Part shown: positions 40,586 to 55,611 of the stretch, piece after piece
How positions within the stretch are numbered: the stretch's first letter is position 1
Layout of the letters: every line of letters begins with the position of its first letter
Assembly: GCF_000971765.1 (NCBI RefSeq)
Contig: NZ_CP010907.1
Span: 838,338-902,337 of the forward strand
Length of the DNA stretch: 64,000 nucleotides
Direction of reading: 5' to 3'
Origin: Candidatus Pantoea carbekii
Lineage (GTDB): Bacteria > Pseudomonadota > Gammaproteobacteria > Enterobacterales > Enterobacteriaceae
Translations under genes and position numbers: made by a program
Notes under the pieces: generated by a model
What the model was told of the DNA's origin: nothing
Databases searched by the model: none
Seen by the model: the letters and a program-made list of their open reading frames with translations, nothing else

Positions 40586-43423
40586 ATGGATAAGATTGAG
40601 GTCCGTGGTGCACGTACCCACAATTTAAAAAATATTAGTTTAAGCATTCCTCGTAACAAACTCGTTATGGTAACTGGTCTATCAGGTTCTGGTAAATCTT
40701 CTTTGGTATTTGATACATTATATGCAGAAGGCCAACGTCGCTATATTGAATCACTTTCAGTATACGCGCGTCAATTTTTTTGTTCAATGGATAAACCGGA
40801 TGTCGACCATATTCAAGGTTTATCGCCTGCTATTGCTATTGAACAGAAATTCAATTCCCATAATCCGCGTTCAACTGTTGGTACGATTACTGAAATCTAT
40901 GATCATTTGCGCTTGTTATTTTCTCGCATTGGCGAAGTTCGTTGTCCAGAGCATAATATCGTACTTGTAGCCCAAACTGTTAGTCAAATGGTTGATCAAG
41001 TATTAACACAGAAGGCAGGACGTCGTTTAATGCTGTTAGCTCCTATAGCTACAGCACGAAACGCAGAACACATCAATATTTTAGAATATTTAGCTATTCA
41101 GGGTTACATACGTATACGTATAGACGGTAAATTATATGATCTGTCAGATGCTCCTGCTGCATTAAAACACAGAAAAAAACATATATTAGAAGTAGTTGTA
41201 GACCGGTTTTATGTGCGTAAAAACATCAGTATACGGTTAGCTGAATCTTTTGAAACAACATTACAATTAAGTCGCGGAATTGCCATAGTAGCTGACATGG
41301 ATGATGTTAATCAAAAAGAGCTATTTTTTTCTTCTACTTTTTCTTGTCCACTATGTGGTTATAGTATGTGCGCACTAGAACCACGAATGTTCTCCTTTAA
41401 TAATCCATTAGGCGCGTGTTCTGTATGTGAAGGGCTTGGTGTACAGCAGTATTTTGATCCTAAACGTGTCGTATTAAATCCACAATTATCATTGGCAGAT
41501 GGAGCAGTGCAAGGTTGGGGTCCCCAAAATTTATATTATTTCCAAATATTGCTCTCATTATCGGAATACCTAAATTTTGATATTGAAACACCATATAGTA
41601 GTTTGAATGAAAAAATACGTACCATAATTTTATATGGTTCAGGTAAAGACAATATTCCATTCAAATATATAAATGATCGCGGTGATAGTTGTATACAATA
41701 TCATCCTTTTGAAGGTGTACTTAACAATATAGAACGTCGTTATAAAAAAACAGAATCTCATATAGTACGGGAAGAACTAGCAAAATTTATTAATAGCCGT
41801 CATTGCACAAGTTGTTCAGGAACTCGTTTACGTTTAGAAGCACGTCACGTTTTCATAGAAAATATTAATTTGCCTACTATCTTAGAAATGAGCGTTGCGA
41901 ATGTCATAAATTTCTTTTATAACTTACCGTTAAGCGGACAACGTGCCATCATTGCTGAAAGCATAATAAAAGAGATTAACTATCGTTTAAGATTTCTAGT
42001 AAATGTAGGTCTTGAATATTTATCAATGTCTCGTCGCGCAGAAACGTTATCAGGAGGAGAAGCACAGCGTATTCGTTTAGCAAGCCAAATTGGTTCGGGC
42101 TTAGTAGGTGTAATGTATATTCTAGATGAGCCTTCTATTGGTCTTCATCAACGCGACAATAACCGTTTGTTAAATACGTTAATTTACTTACGTGATCTTG
42201 GCAATACGGTAATTGTAGTCGAACACGATGAAGATGCAATTCGTGCAGCTGATCATATTATCGATATTGGTCCAGCTGCCGGTAGACATGGCGGTTATGT
42301 AGTGGCAGAAGGTAATATAGAAGTTATTAAAAATCAAGCAAAATCGCTTACTGGGCAATATTTAAGTGGAAAACGTAAAATTATTGTACCGAAAAATCGT
42401 GTGCAACCTAATGTATCAAAAATGCTTATACTTACTGGAGCATCTGGAAATAATCTTAAAAATATTACATTAGTGATACCAGTAGGACTGTTTACTTGCA
42501 TCACTGGTGTATCTGGGTCTGGTAAATCAACCCTTATTAATGACACGTTATTGCCCGTAGTAAAGTCAAAATTAAGCGGTATGACTATAGCTCAATCTCC
42601 TAAACCGTACCGTAAGATTACTGGATTAGAGCATTTTGATAAGGTAATAGATATCGATCAAAGTGCTATTGGTCGTACATCCCGTTCTAATCCAGCAACT
42701 TATACTGGTATTTTTATGCCGATTCGTGAATTATTTGCTAATGTGTCAGAATCTCGTTTGCGAGGTTATAAGGCGAGTCGTTTTAGCTTTAATATTCGTG
42801 GTGGACGTTGTGAAGCTTGTCGTGGTGACGGTGTTATTAAAGTTGAGATGCATTTTCTACCCAATATTTATGTATCATGTGACGAATGTGGAGGAAAACG
42901 CTATAATCGTGAAACTCTACAAATTCAATATAAAGGTAAAAATATTTATGAAGTATTAGAGATGACTATTGAAGATGCTTTTTATTTTTTTGATGCTATA
43001 CCTATATTATCGCGTAAATTAAAAACCATGATAAATGTTGGTTTATCCTATATTTGTTTAGGTCAGTCTGCTACTACACTTTCTGGAGGAGAAGCGCAAC
43101 GTGTAAAATTAGCACGAGAACTGTCGAAGTGTAGTACTGGTAAAACACTGTATATTTTCGATGAACCAACTACAGGTCTACACTTTGCTGATATTCAAAA
43201 ATTACTAGAAGTATTATGCCAATTACGTACCAAAGGTAATACAATTATTGTTATTGAACATCATCTCGATGTCATAAAAACTGCTGATTGGATTATTGAT
43301 TTAGGTCCAGAAGGTGGACAAAAAGGCGGAGAAATATTAGTACAAGGAACACCAGAGATTGTAGCTAAATGTAAGAAATCGCATACTGCGAGGTTTCTTA
43401 AATCTATTTTAAAAAATTTTTGA
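40586..43423 (+). CDS. uvrA: Excinuclease ABC subunit A
   Basis: Damage-recognition ATPase of nucleotide excision repair; it works as a dimer with UvrB. The 945-residue protein (940 in E. coli) has two ABC modules. Walker A sequences are GLSGSGKSS (about residues 31-39) and GVSGSGKST (about 640-648); signature motifs are [12 protein letters not shown] and [12 protein letters not shown]. Zinc fingers are intact: CPLCGYSM with CSVCEGLG, and CEACRGDG with [10 protein letters not shown]. The start [17 protein letters not shown] matches the family. uvrB and uvrC are not in the window. A 0.9 kb gene-free region follows. Confidence 0.97.
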   Translation: MDKIEVRGARTHNLKNISLSIPRNKLVMVTGLSGSGKSSLVFDTLYAEGQRRYIESLSVYARQFFCSMDKPDVDHIQGLSPAIAIEQKFNSHNPRSTVGTITEIYDHLRLLFSRIGEVRCPEHNIVLVAQTVSQMVDQVLTQKAGRRLMLLAPIATARNAEHINILEYLAIQGYIRIRIDGKLYDLSDAPAALKHRKKHILEVVVDRFYVRKNISIRLAESFETTLQLSRGIAIVADMDDVNQKELFFSSTFSCPLCGYSMCALEPRMFSFNNPLGACSVCEGLGVQQYFDPKRVVLNPQLSLADGAVQGWGPQNLYYFQILLSLSEYLNFDIETPYSSLNEKIRTIILYGSGKDNIPFKYINDRGDSCIQYHPFEGVLNNIERRYKKTESHIVREELAKFINSRHCTSCSGTRLRLEARHVFIENINLPTILEMSVANVINFFYNLPLSGQRAIIAESIIKEINYRLRFLVNVGLEYLSMSRRAETLSGGEAQRIRLASQIGSGLVGVMYILDEPSIGLHQRDNNRLLNTLIYLRDLGNTVIVVEHDEDAIRAADHIIDIGPAAGRHGGYVVAEGNIEVIKNQAKSLTGQYLSGKRKIIVPKNRVQPNVSKMLILTGASGNNLKNITLVIPVGLFTCITGVSGSGKSTLINDTLLPVVKSKLSGMTIAQSPKPYRKITGLEHFDKVIDIDQSAIGRTSRSNPATYTGIFMPIRELFANVSESRLRGYKASRFSFNIRGGRCEACRGDGVIKVEMHFLPNIYVSCDECGGKRYNRETLQIQYKGKNIYEVLEMTIEDAFYFFDAIPILSRKLKTMINVGLSYICLGQSATTLSGGEAQRVKLARELSKCSTGKTLYIFDEPTTGLHFADIQKLLEVLCQLRTKGNTIIVIEHHLDVIKTADWIIDLGPEGGQKGGEILVQGTPEIVAKCKKSHTARFLKSILKNF

Positions 43424-44338
43424 CTATCATTTATAATAACGAATAAATTTTATTTAGCTAATATATATTGAAAATATATCCTAATCAGATTAGGTAAAAA
43501 ATTTAAAACATATAATGCATGTGTATAGTTATTATAACATCACAAAAAATATAAAATATTCACTAACTCGAATGACTTTATAGGTTCATAAATAATAACT
43601 TTAATAGATAATGCTAAAAAATAAGTTTTTTAGTCTATAGTAGAGTATTTTATCTAAAAATATGCACAGTTAATAAAGATCATAAAAAAGTTTAATTTAT
43701 CATTCATAACAAAATAACTAATTTAATCACGAAATTTATATTTATGCTTTTATTTAAATTATATATTGCACTCATGCATAAATATTTGATCAAAAATGCA
43801 GATATGTTCTTAAATTAAAATAATTAATATTATATATTCAACTAAATAGTTGCTTCAATAAAAAAAGTAGGTATCTAAATTTTAATTTTTTATAAATACT
43901 ATCATATAAATCAAATGATTAATTCAATACTGTCATCTAATAATTGATTATATGCAATTTAATGAAAGATTAACAATAAAATGACTTGAATTTAGATTAG
44001 AATAATTTTAAAAATATTTTCTTGTCTTTCTAGAATTTAGAATAAAAAAATTTCCACTCAAGAGAATTGTAAATATTGAATTAATTAAAACTACTGCCTA
44101 TTTTTTATTTTAAAACTAAAATTTCTTTATAATGCATGAATCTATAGATCCCTGACAACCTAAGAGTAGTGAGTTATAATAACTAAAATACTATCAATAA
44201 GGGTTGATATAGAGAGCTTATTTTCTAGTAGAACTAATTGTAGTCATGCTAGATATATTCTTAACATCTAACCCATCCTAAGTCGTTATTATATATAAAT
44301 ATATAGGTGATGTACACATCGTACCGACGGGAGAGGGT
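43424..44338. other. Gene-free stretch between uvrA and relA
   Basis: 915 AT-rich bases with no recognisable gene. This is the second junction of the relocated ssb-uvrA block, and also where E. coli has rlmD directly upstream of relA. No remnant of rlmD, repeat or integrase is visible. A good Shine-Dalgarno (GGGAGAGGG) for relA closes it. Confidence 0.55.
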
Positions 44339-46303
44339 ATGGTTGCAATTAGAGGTGCGCATCTAAAACAGGCCGAGGCTTTTGCTTTCGACCACTGGAT
44401 TGCTAGCTTAAAGATTAATAATCTAGAATTTTGCCAACGGTTAGCTCACGTATGGCGTTACTGCAAAACTAAAACATTTAATCATTCTGAAAAATGTTTA
44501 TTGTTATTACGCGGTATTGAAATAGTAGAAATTCTTAACATAGTTGGTCTGGATATTGATAGTCTATGTGTAGGATTATTATTCCCATTAGCTGATGCAC
44601 AAATAATAAGAGAAAAAGAGCTAGAAAAGATTTTTGGTAAAAATATTGTATTATTAGTACATGGTGTACGTAATATGGAGGCAGTCAGTAAGCTAAAAAC
44701 CATTCGTTATGACTTTATAGTACCTGAGCAAATAGATCATATTCAACGTATTTTATTGGCAATGGTGCAGGATTTACGTTGTGTAGTTATTAAATTAGCT
44801 GAACGTATTGTGCACTTACGTGAAATGAGAAATGCATCAGAAAAAGAACGTCTATTAGCTGCTAAAGAAAGCAAGAATATTTATGCTCCTCTTGCTAACC
44901 GTCTTGGCATTGATCAACTCAAATGGGAGTTGGAAGATTATTCTTTTCGTTATCTTCATCCTGATGAATATAAGTATATTGCCAAACTACTTCACGAGCG
45001 CCGCATTGATCGTGACAAATATATCAAAAGATTTGTTGATACTTTAAAAATAGAGATGCGTAAAGAGGGTGTATGTGCAGAAATATATGGTCGTGCTAAA
45101 CATATTTACAGCATATGGCGTAAAATGCAAAAGAAATCATTGACTTTCGATGAATTATTTGATGTACGTGCAGTTCGTATTGTAGCTGAATGTCTGAAAG
45201 ACTGTTATGGTGCACTTGGTACCGTGCATGCATTATATCCTCATTTACCGAGTGAGTTTGATGACTATGTTACTAACCCAAAGCCAAATGGTTATCAATC
45301 CATTCATACTGTAATATTAGGACCAGAAAATAAAACGTTAGAGATCCAACTTCGTACACGAAAGATGCATGAAAATGCTGAAATGGGTTTTGCTGCACAC
45401 TGGAAATATAAAGAAAATTTACAGTTGAGTAATATACGCAATATCAGAGAACCTGAAGGGCATATTGCTTGGTTACGTAAATTAATTACTTGTCAACAGG
45501 AAATATCAACCTCTAACAAAATATCGGATCAGACGGATTATCAAATATTGAAAAATCGTATTTATTTTATGATGCCAAAAGGCAATACAAAAGAATTGGC
45601 AACCCTCTCAAATATAATTGATATTACGTATTGCATTGATAGCGGCGATATTAAGAATCGTGGCATTGTCAGTAAAATTAACAGTAGTATAATTGCTTTT
45701 TCTGATCAGCTTAAAATGACAAATTACATTAAAATTATTTCTCAGAAAAAAATACATTCCACGTACGATGTGTGTAATGCTAGCTTAACATATTTAATTA
45801 ATTATAAAAATCACTTAAAAATTCGAACATGGTTTCGTAAGCAAAACCGTGGAAAAAATGTTACTCTCGGTTTTAATATCATTTATAATCAATCACATAG
45901 AGAAAATATTTACTCACGTGAAGTAAAGAAACTTTTAGTTTTTTTTTATAATCATTATGCAGACAATGAGTTGCTAGGTATCATCTACTATCTTGACTTG
46001 CGTTTGCATCGAATGGTACATTGTTTACAATTACAGTTTGATTATTCAAACATTATTAAAAAAAATGAAAACGAAAAAACATTGCGTCAAGTAATGCAGA
46101 GATCATGCTTTTTATCGATGTTATCTAAGAACAATAATTACATTATAGTACAGGGATCTAATAATTTTTTAAATCATATTGCACCTTACTGCCAACTGAC
46201 ACTTAACGATGATATAGCAGGTTTTATTACCCGAAAAAACTGTATTTCTATTTATTATATTAATTGTAACAAATTGATTCGATTAATTAAAAAAAAGAGC
46301 TGA
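44339..46303 (+). CDS. relA: (p)ppGpp synthetase RelA, C-terminally truncated
   Basis: Ribosome-linked enzyme that makes the stringent alarmone (p)ppGpp when uncharged tRNA accumulates. The product is 654 residues against 744 in E. coli. The N-terminal half is well kept: the inactive hydrolase-like domain (about 1-200), then the synthetase domain with YGRAKHIYSIWRKMQKKSLTFDELFDVRAVRIV (catalytic Asp near 275) and KPNGYQSIHT and TLEIQLRTRKMHENAE (catalytic Glu near 335). The C-terminal half decays: the TGS segment near 405-480 is hardly recognisable, the zinc-finger region reads HIAPYCQLTLNDDIAGFIT, where E. coli has CC, and the ACT/RRM domain is missing. The start MVAIRGAHLKQAE fits the family. 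Ribosome sensing may be weakened while synthesis remains possible. Confidence 0.93.
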   Translation: MVAIRGAHLKQAEAFAFDHWIASLKINNLEFCQRLAHVWRYCKTKTFNHSEKCLLLLRGIEIVEILNIVGLDIDSLCVGLLFPLADAQIIREKELEKIFGKNIVLLVHGVRNMEAVSKLKTIRYDFIVPEQIDHIQRILLAMVQDLRCVVIKLAERIVHLREMRNASEKERLLAAKESKNIYAPLANRLGIDQLKWELEDYSFRYLHPDEYKYIAKLLHERRIDRDKYIKRFVDTLKIEMRKEGVCAEIYGRAKHIYSIWRKMQKKSLTFDELFDVRAVRIVAECLKDCYGALGTVHALYPHLPSEFDDYVTNPKPNGYQSIHTVILGPENKTLEIQLRTRKMHENAEMGFAAHWKYKENLQLSNIRNIREPEGHIAWLRKLITCQQEISTSNKISDQTDYQILKNRIYFMMPKGNTKELATLSNIIDITYCIDSGDIKNRGIVSKINSSIIAFSDQLKMTNYIKIISQKKIHSTYDVCNASLTYLINYKNHLKIRTWFRKQNRGKNVTLGFNIIYNQSHRENIYSREVKKLLVFFYNHYADNELLGIIYYLDLRLHRMVHCLQLQFDYSNIIKKNENEKTLRQVMQRSCFLSMLSKNNNYIIVQGSNNFLNHIAPYCQLTLNDDIAGFITRKNCISIYYINCNKLIRLIKKKS

Positions 46304-48828
<2,525 letters not shown>

Positions 48829-48923
48829 GAATAGCAAATATTATACATTATTATTTCATACATATAAATGTAAATTCATACTCACTTTTAGCTTAAGGTC
48901 AAAACTTGTTTAAGGAAAATAAA

Positions 48924-50228
48924 ATGTCAAAGATTGTAAAAACCATTGGTCGAGAGATCATTGACTCCCGTGGGAATCCCACAGTAGAAGCAGAAGTGCA
49001 TCTAAAAGGTGGTTTCATTGGTTTGGCTTCTGTTCCTTCTGGTTCGTCTACTGGTTCTAAAGAAGCAGTAGAATTACGTGATGGTGATAATTCTCGTTTT
49101 TTAGGTAAAGGGGTAACTAAAGCGGTTTCTGCTATAAATAATATAATAGCTAACACAATAAAGGGTAAGGATAGTAAAGAACAAGCTAATATTGATCAAC
49201 TTATGATTGATGCAGATGGTACTAACAATAAATCTAATTTAGGTGCAAATGCCATTTTAGCTGTTTCTTTAGCATGCGCTAAAGCTGCTGCGGCTTCTAA
49301 GAAGTTAGCACTTTATGCTCATATTGCTGAATTAAATAATACCCCGGGGCAATATTCTATGCCTTTACCTATGATGAACATTATCAATGGTGGTGTACAT
49401 GCTAATAACAATATAGACTTTCAGGAATTTATGATTCAGCCAGTTGGAGCAAAAAATCTCAAAGAGGCTATTCGTATGGGAACTGAAATTTTCCATCATC
49501 TTGGTAACATATTAAAAGAAAAAGGAATGAATACTGCAGTCGGTGATGAAGGCGGCTATGCGCCTAATTTAAGCTCAAACGTCGAAGCATTGTTAGTAAT
49601 TATTCAAGCTGTTAAAGTAGCAGGTTACGAATTAGGTAAAGATATCACTTTAGCAATAGACTGTGCAGCATCTGAATTATATAAAAATGGTCAGTATGTC
49701 TTAACAGCAGGTCAAGATCGCAAAAAAGCATTTACTTCTAAAGAGTTTACTCACTTCTTAGAAGATTGGACTAAACAATATCCCATTATTTCTATTGAAG
49801 ACGGTTTACATGAATCTGATTGGATAGGTTTTAGTTATCAGACCAAAGTGTTGGGTGATAAAATTCAATTAGTAGGTGATGATCTCTTTGTAACTAATAC
49901 TACACTTCTAAAAAAAGGTATTGAAAAAGGTGTTGCTAATTCTATACTTATCAAATTAAATCAAATTGGTTCTTTAACTGAAACTTTAGCTGCAATAAAA
50001 ATGGCAAAAGATTCAGGTTATACTACAGTGATTTCTCATCGTTCAGGTGAAACTGAAGATTTCAGCATTGCTGATTTAGCCGTAGGTACCTGTGCTGGTC
50101 AAATAAAAACCGGTTCTTTGAGCCGATCCGATCGCGTTGCTAAGTACAATCAGTTGATACGTATTGAAGAAGTATTAATGAATAAAGCACCATTTTATGG
50201 TTTAAAAGAAGTAAAAGGTCAGGTTTAA
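48924..50228 (+). CDS. eno: Enolase
   Basis: Dehydrates 2-phosphoglycerate to phosphoenolpyruvate in glycolysis, and in E. coli is also part of the RNA degradosome. The 434-residue product (432 in E. coli) starts [20 protein letters not shown] at 48924, with AAGGAA about 8 bases upstream; the frame is open six codons further up without family match. Active-site landmarks: the mobile loop [20 protein letters not shown] with a catalytic Glu; [42 protein letters not shown] with the catalytic Lys; and SHRSGETED. It lies 95 bases after pyrG in the same direction and is probably co-transcribed, as in E. coli. Confidence 0.97.
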   Translation: MSKIVKTIGREIIDSRGNPTVEAEVHLKGGFIGLASVPSGSSTGSKEAVELRDGDNSRFLGKGVTKAVSAINNIIANTIKGKDSKEQANIDQLMIDADGTNNKSNLGANAILAVSLACAKAAAASKKLALYAHIAELNNTPGQYSMPLPMMNIINGGVHANNNIDFQEFMIQPVGAKNLKEAIRMGTEIFHHLGNILKEKGMNTAVGDEGGYAPNLSSNVEALLVIIQAVKVAGYELGKDITLAIDCAASELYKNGQYVLTAGQDRKKAFTSKEFTHFLEDWTKQYPIISIEDGLHESDWIGFSYQTKVLGDKIQLVGDDLFVTNTTLLKKGIEKGVANSILIKLNQIGSLTETLAAIKMAKDSGYTTVISHRSGETEDFSIADLAVGTCAGQIKTGSLSRSDRVAKYNQLIRIEEVLMNKAPFYGLKEVKGQV

Positions 50229-50322
50229 TTGAGTAGCTGATTAGAAATCGTTTGCTTTGCTAAACATCTATTATTAATTAGAATGATAACTTTATATTTT
50301 ATTTCATTTTTTGTGAGTCAAT

Positions 50323-50994
50323 ATGTTCTATCCTATTAACGAAATATTCCAGACTTTACAAGGAGAGGGTTTTTACACTGGTGTTCCGTCATTATTTATT
50401 CGTTTACAAGGATGCCCAATATGTTGTACCTGGTGTGATACAAAATATACTTGGAAAAAATTGATTAATCGAAATAATTCATTAAATGCTATTTTATTAA
50501 AAAAAGTTAAAAACGATACTTGGAGTAATGCTGATTTAGTTACATTGATTGATACAATTCAGAAGAAAGGTTGGACGGCACGTCATGTAGTTATTACAGG
50601 TGGTGAACCAGCTATCTACGATTTATATCCTTTAACTCATGCTTTAGAAGGATTAGGCTTTCATTGTCAGATTGAAACTAGTGGAACACATAAATTAAAA
50701 TGTTCACATAATACATGGGTAACAGTTTCGCCTAAAGTAAATATGCATAACGGGTATCCAGTATTAGATCAAACCTTACAGCGTGCAGATGAAATCAAAT
50801 ATCCAGTATTAAATGCTCAAGATCTTGAAGTATTAAAAAAGTTATTATTAAGATTAGGAGATAGTAAGAAACGTATTATAGCATTACAGCCGATCAGTCT
50901 GGATGAAACAGCAACTAAACTATGTATTAAAACTTGCATTGATCGTAACTGGCTGTTTTCAATTCAAATGCATAAGTATATTAATATCAGTTAA
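50323..50994 (+). CDS. queE: 7-carboxy-7-deazaguanine synthase
   Basis: Radical SAM enzyme that contracts the ring of 6-carboxytetrahydropterin to make 7-carboxy-7-deazaguanine, a step toward queuosine. It has 223 residues, the same as E. coli QueE. The cluster-binding cysteines are in RLQGCPICCTWCDTKYTW near residues 27-44. NEIFQTLQGEGFYTGVPS precedes them, and VVITGGEPAIYDL is the SAM-binding glycine motif. It lies 94 bases downstream of eno. It is convergent with queD; QueD supplies its substrate and QueF acts later in the same pathway. Confidence 0.96.
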   Translation: MFYPINEIFQTLQGEGFYTGVPSLFIRLQGCPICCTWCDTKYTWKKLINRNNSLNAILLKKVKNDTWSNADLVTLIDTIQKKGWTARHVVITGGEPAIYDLYPLTHALEGLGFHCQIETSGTHKLKCSHNTWVTVSPKVNMHNGYPVLDQTLQRADEIKYPVLNAQDLEVLKKLLLRLGDSKKRIIALQPISLDETATKLCIKTCIDRNWLFSIQMHKYINIS

Positions 50995-51431
50995 TTGAAA
51001 ATTAATTGAACAATGTTTATATAATGTAGGTGTTTTTTTTATTATTAATGATATTAATGTGTTTTTTATAAGATTACTTATCTTAAAAGTTACTATTATC
51101 CACATAAGTAGAATAGTGATTTCTCATCATAATATATTGTATTAGATAAGCTATCTACTATTGTAAATATCGCAATGATCAACAGTATAGTAAGATCATT
51201 CTTTATCTTAAGTAGATCAAATAAATAATAGGTGTAAAAATTATCTAGCAGCCTACTTAATATTATATTTAATAATGATTGAGCAGTTATAAAAGGATTA
51301 CATGTTTTAGACTTCAGACTGCTATAATTTTAATTAATAGTGAATTAAATGGAATTTATATACATACCTAATTATAATAAATACGAAATATTAGTTAAAA
51401 ACGATCAGGGCAAGTATAATGAACGCAATAG
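50995..51431. other. Gene-free stretch between convergent queE and queD
   Basis: 437 bases with no gene recognised. Since the two flanking genes converge, this stretch probably contains their 3' ends and terminators. A T8 run near 51035 follows the queE side, but no clear stem precedes it. Confidence 0.5.
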
Positions 51432-51791
51432 TTAACCACGATAAATGCACCCGGTTGTACATGTTTCTTTAATTATTACAGTACTTAATGATGGTAATGT
51501 TGGTTTGATTCTTTTCCAAATCCATTCAGCTAATACTTCACTAGTAGGATTTTCTAGGCCAGGAATATCGTTTAGATAATGATGATCAAGCAAATTATAC
51601 ACTGGTTTAAAAGCCATTTTTAATTCGCTAAAATCGATTACCCAACCGGCATGAATATCCAATTCTGCTGTTATTTCTAAGCATACTCTAAAAGAATGGC
51701 CGTGTAGACGACTGCACTTATGTTCTTTAGCAACATAGGGTAAACGGTGAGCCGCTTCAAATTTAAATTCTTTAAATAGTGTAGTAGTCAT
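51432..51791 (-). CDS. queD: 6-carboxy-5,6,7,8-tetrahydropterin synthase
   Basis: Converts dihydroneopterin triphosphate into 6-carboxytetrahydropterin, the first committed step to queuosine. The 119-residue product (121 in E. coli) keeps all active residues: the zinc His residues in FEAAHRLP and RLHGHSF, the catalytic Cys in [10 protein letters not shown] near residue 25, LDHHYLND with the catalytic His, and [10 protein letters not shown] with the Glu near the end. I start at the ATG at 51791 ([11 protein letters not shown]); the open frame upstream adds eight residues without family match. It is convergent with queE. Confidence 0.95.
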   Translation of the reverse strand: MTTTLFKEFKFEAAHRLPYVAKEHKCSRLHGHSFRVCLEITAELDIHAGWVIDFSELKMAFKPVYNLLDHHYLNDIPGLENPTSEVLAEWIWKRIKPTLPSLSTVIIKETCTTGCIYRG

Positions 51792-52076
51792 AGTAATTCT
51801 CAAATTTAACATCAAATCTAATTTTAGATCTAAGTTTATATTTCTATTATTAGTTAAATAACATATTTAAAATCTTTATTGTAAACTAATATTTTTTTTA
51901 AACGCTAAATTATTAGTCAAAATTTTATTTATTTATTTTAGATATATAAATAACTGCTTAGTAACTTTAGTTATTTATTATCCCTAAGCTTTATTTAATC
52001 ATTAGAAGATATAATAGTAACGTAGTGACTATTCCTTATTTAGATCGTCTTTTATACTTCTGATACCGGACATGCG

Positions 52077-53891
52077 ATGACTACTCAAGAAGATTTAGAT
52101 TCATTGCTCTTATTTACACCTGAGCAACTTGAACATTTAAAAAAAATGAGTATGGATTTTAATGCCACCCAGCTAACTTGGATTTCAGGATATTTTTTTG
52201 GTTTGGCCAATTTACAGACATCTACGATCGTTGCTAGTGTTCCAAAGTTACTTACACAGTCATTAACCACTATTACATTAATTTCTGCCTCGCAAACTGG
52301 CAATGCTCGTCAATTAGCTCAACTATTATATAATGATCTTCGAGAAGCTAAATTAACAGTCAACTTATCTAATGCCAGCGATTATAATTTTAAGCAAATT
52401 AATAAGGAAACATTTTTAGTAGTGATAACTTCTACTCACGGAGAAGGTGAACCACCTGATGAAGCATTAGGATTATATAAATTTCTCATGTCAAATAACG
52501 CCCCAAATTTTAAAAATACTGCTTTTGCAGTATTTGGTCTTGGTGATACTTCTTACGAATTTTTTAGTCAAATTGGTAAAGATTTTGATACTCGTTTTGC
52601 TGAATTAGGTGCTGAACGTTTGTTAGATCGGGTGGATGCGGATATAGAATATCATGAACAAGCTGTCGTTTGGCGCAAGCAGTTAACAGAAATTTTAAAA
52701 ATGCGCATTTTATCAAATCCATCACCTAACAAAGGTATAAGAGGAGCAGACAATAGTATAAACAAAATATACAGAAATGTATATAACAAAGAAAATCCAT
52801 TTTCGACTAATATTTTAATTAATCAAAAAATTACAGGACGTTATTCTGATAGAGATGTGCGACATATTGAAATTAATCTAGGTAATTCGGACTTGTGTTA
52901 TCAACCTGGCGATGCAGTGGGTATTTGGTATGAAAATGACATAGTTTTAGTACAGGAGATTATGGAATTACTAGGACTACAATACGATGAGCTAGTTAAT
53001 GTTGGAAATGAAACTTTATCATTAAATGATGCATTGAAAAAATACTTTGAATTAACTGTAAATACACCAAAAATAATTGAAAAATATGCCATTCTATCAT
53101 CTAATGATATGTTGTTAAAATTAATTAATAATAAATTAAAATTAAAGAGTTACGCACAAAGTGTTCCAATAGTTGATATGATGCGTCAAGCACCAACTTT
53201 ATTGAAATCTGAGCAGTTGCTTACTTTATTGCGTCGATTAACTCCGCGCCTTTATTCAATTTCATCAGCTCAATCGGAAAATGAAACAGAAGTACACATT
53301 ACTGTTAGTGTAGTTCGTTATAAAATTAATGAACGTGCACGAGGAGGTGGAGCATCTACTTTTTTAGCTGATCGTATAGCAGAAAATGATGTTATTCGAA
53401 TTTTTATTGAAAGCAACCAAAATTTCCGATTACCAATTGATTTAAATACCCCAATTATTATGATTGGTTCGGGGACTGGCATCGCTCCTTTTCGTGCTTT
53501 TATGCAGCAACGAATTAAAGATAAAGCGATAGGTAAAAATTGGTTATTTTTTGGCAATCCTCACTTTACTGAGGACTTTCTTTATCAGCTAGAATGGCAA
53601 AAATATGTAAGAGATGGTCTGCTAACTAATATTGATTTAGCTTGGTCACGTGATCAGCTTGAAAAGGTGTATGTGCAAGATAAAATTCGGGAAAAAGGTG
53701 ATGAAGTATGGCATTGGATTAAAGAAGGTGCACACCTCTATGTTTGTGGTAATGCTAAACATATGGCTAAAGACGTTGAGCATATATTGCTAGAGATATT
53801 AGTTAAACATGGCGAAATGACGTTTGAAATGGCTCATATATTTTTAAATAAATTACGTACTGATCGCCGTTATCAAAGAGATATTTACTAA
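52077..53891 (+). CDS. cysJ: Sulfite reductase flavoprotein subunit alpha
   Basis: Takes electrons from NADPH through FAD and FMN to CysI in the reduction of sulfite to sulfide. The 604-residue product (599 in E. coli) has a flavodoxin-like FMN domain (about 65-205; [36 protein letters not shown]), then the FAD domain with [11 protein letters not shown] and [13 protein letters not shown], and the NADPH domain with [16 protein letters not shown] and [13 protein letters not shown]; the C terminus reads RRYQRDIY. It leads a same-strand run cysJ-cysI-cysH. cysI overlaps its stop by one base (TAATG), suggesting coupled translation. I cannot identify a CysB site by eye. Confidence 0.97.
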   Translation: MTTQEDLDSLLLFTPEQLEHLKKMSMDFNATQLTWISGYFFGLANLQTSTIVASVPKLLTQSLTTITLISASQTGNARQLAQLLYNDLREAKLTVNLSNASDYNFKQINKETFLVVITSTHGEGEPPDEALGLYKFLMSNNAPNFKNTAFAVFGLGDTSYEFFSQIGKDFDTRFAELGAERLLDRVDADIEYHEQAVVWRKQLTEILKMRILSNPSPNKGIRGADNSINKIYRNVYNKENPFSTNILINQKITGRYSDRDVRHIEINLGNSDLCYQPGDAVGIWYENDIVLVQEIMELLGLQYDELVNVGNETLSLNDALKKYFELTVNTPKIIEKYAILSSNDMLLKLINNKLKLKSYAQSVPIVDMMRQAPTLLKSEQLLTLLRRLTPRLYSISSAQSENETEVHITVSVVRYKINERARGGGASTFLADRIAENDVIRIFIESNQNFRLPIDLNTPIIMIGSGTGIAPFRAFMQQRIKDKAIGKNWLFFGNPHFTEDFLYQLEWQKYVRDGLLTNIDLAWSRDQLEKVYVQDKIREKGDEVWHWIKEGAHLYVCGNAKHMAKDVEHILLEILVKHGEMTFEMAHIFLNKLRTDRRYQRDIY

Positions 53892-55603
53892 TGAGCAAAA
53901 CATATCCTAGACCGCTAGTTGTTCAAGAAAATCTATCAGATGCAGAGCGTCTTAAAAAACAAAGTAATTATTTACGTGGTACTATTGCTCAAGATTTAGA
54001 TGATGGTTTAACAGGTGGTTTTAGAGGAGACAATATTTTTTTAATCCGATTTCATGGTATGTATCAGCAAGACGATCGTGACATTCGCACTGAGCGTGCA
54101 GCGCAAAAACTCGAACCACGTCATGCAATGATGTTACGCTGTCGGTTGCCTGGTGGTGTAATTACACCTACACAATGGTTAGCAATTGATACATTTTCTC
54201 ATGAACACACGTTTTACAATAGTATACGTTTAACCAATCGTCAAACTATTCAATTACATGGAATTTTAAAAAAACATGTAAAAGCATCGCACTGTATGCT
54301 GAATGCAGTAGGATTAGATGCCTTGGCAACCGCTAACGATGTTAATCGAAATGTATTGTGTACTTCGAATCCCTTAGTATCAGAACTGCATGCGCAAGTA
54401 TATGAGTGGGCAAAAAAGCTTTCCGAACATCTATTACCTCAGACACGTGCATATTCTGAAATCTGGTTAGATCAAAGTAAGTTAGAAACTGCGGATAGCG
54501 AACCCATACTTGGTGAAACTTATCTTCCGCGTAAATTTAAAACAACTTTAGCAATACCGCCTTATAACGATGTTGATGTACATGCAAACGATCTGAACTT
54601 TATTGCTATTGCAAAACAAGGAAAGTTAATAGGTTTTAACGTATTGGTAGGCGGTGGATTATCAATTGAACACGGCAAAAAAAATACTTATGCACGTACT
54701 GCTAGTGAATTTGGTTTCTTGCCTGTAAATAAAATACTTGATGTTGCGACGGCGGTCGTTACTACGCAACGGGATTGGGGTAATCGTACTGATCGGAGTA
54801 ACGCTAAAACTAAGTATACATTAGAGCATGTAGGTATTGAAATTTTTAAAAAAGAAGTTGAGAAACGTGCTGGTTTAAAATTTAAGTCGATCTTACCGTA
54901 TAACTTTACTACAAGAAGTGATCGTTTAGGTTGGGTTAAAAGTATTAATAATGAGTGGCATTTAACATTATTTATCGAAAATGGACGTTTGTCAAATTAT
55001 CCATCATCGTCACTAAAGCACGGTATTTCGGAAATAGCTAAGATACACAAAGGTCATTTCCGTTTAACTGCTAACCAAAATTTAATTATTGCTAATGTGC
55101 CAGAAGAGCAAAAAATAAATATTGAACATATAGCTAATAAATATGGCTTATTGAAAAAAATTACAAAACAACGCGAAAATTCTATGGCCTGTGTATCATT
55201 TCCAACTTGTCCACTTGCAATGGCTGAAGCTGAACGCTTTTTGCCATTATTTTTAACTAAAGTTGAAGAAATTATGCATAAATATAGTATGGATCAAGAA
55301 TATATCGTGTTACGTGTTACCGGTTGTCCTAACGGTTGTGGTCGTGCCATGTTAGCTGAATTAGGGCTAATAGGTAAAGGACCTGGACGTTATAATTTAC
55401 ATATTGGTGGTAATCGTATTGGCACCCGTATTGCTCGTATGTATATTGAAAATATTAAAGAAAATGAAATTCTTAAAAATATTGATCAATTAGTAGCACG
55501 TTGGGCTGATGAGCGTAATATTGATGAAAATTTCGGTGATTTCGTGATTCGTGTAGGTATTATCAGAGCTGTTGTAGATCCCGCACGCGATTTTTGGAAT
55601 TAG
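53891..55603 (+). CDS. cysI: Sulfite reductase hemoprotein subunit beta
   Basis: Carries siroheme and a 4Fe-4S cluster and performs the six-electron reduction of sulfite to sulfide. It has 570 residues, the same as E. coli CysI. The cluster and siroheme cysteines are in [20 protein letters not shown] (two Cys near 434 and 440) and [21 protein letters not shown] (two Cys near 479 and 483). Sulfite-binding Arg and Lys residues occur in [14 protein letters not shown] and [16 protein letters not shown]. It needs siroheme, which CysG, encoded two genes later, makes. cysH begins 8 bases after the stop. Confidence 0.97.
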   Translation: MSKTYPRPLVVQENLSDAERLKKQSNYLRGTIAQDLDDGLTGGFRGDNIFLIRFHGMYQQDDRDIRTERAAQKLEPRHAMMLRCRLPGGVITPTQWLAIDTFSHEHTFYNSIRLTNRQTIQLHGILKKHVKASHCMLNAVGLDALATANDVNRNVLCTSNPLVSELHAQVYEWAKKLSEHLLPQTRAYSEIWLDQSKLETADSEPILGETYLPRKFKTTLAIPPYNDVDVHANDLNFIAIAKQGKLIGFNVLVGGGLSIEHGKKNTYARTASEFGFLPVNKILDVATAVVTTQRDWGNRTDRSNAKTKYTLEHVGIEIFKKEVEKRAGLKFKSILPYNFTTRSDRLGWVKSINNEWHLTLFIENGRLSNYPSSSLKHGISEIAKIHKGHFRLTANQNLIIANVPEEQKINIEHIANKYGLLKKITKQRENSMACVSFPTCPLAMAEAERFLPLFLTKVEEIMHKYSMDQEYIVLRVTGCPNGCGRAMLAELGLIGKGPGRYNLHIGGNRIGTRIARMYIENIKENEILKNIDQLVARWADERNIDENFGDFVIRVGIIRAVVDPARDFWN

Positions 55604-55611
55604 GATTTTGT

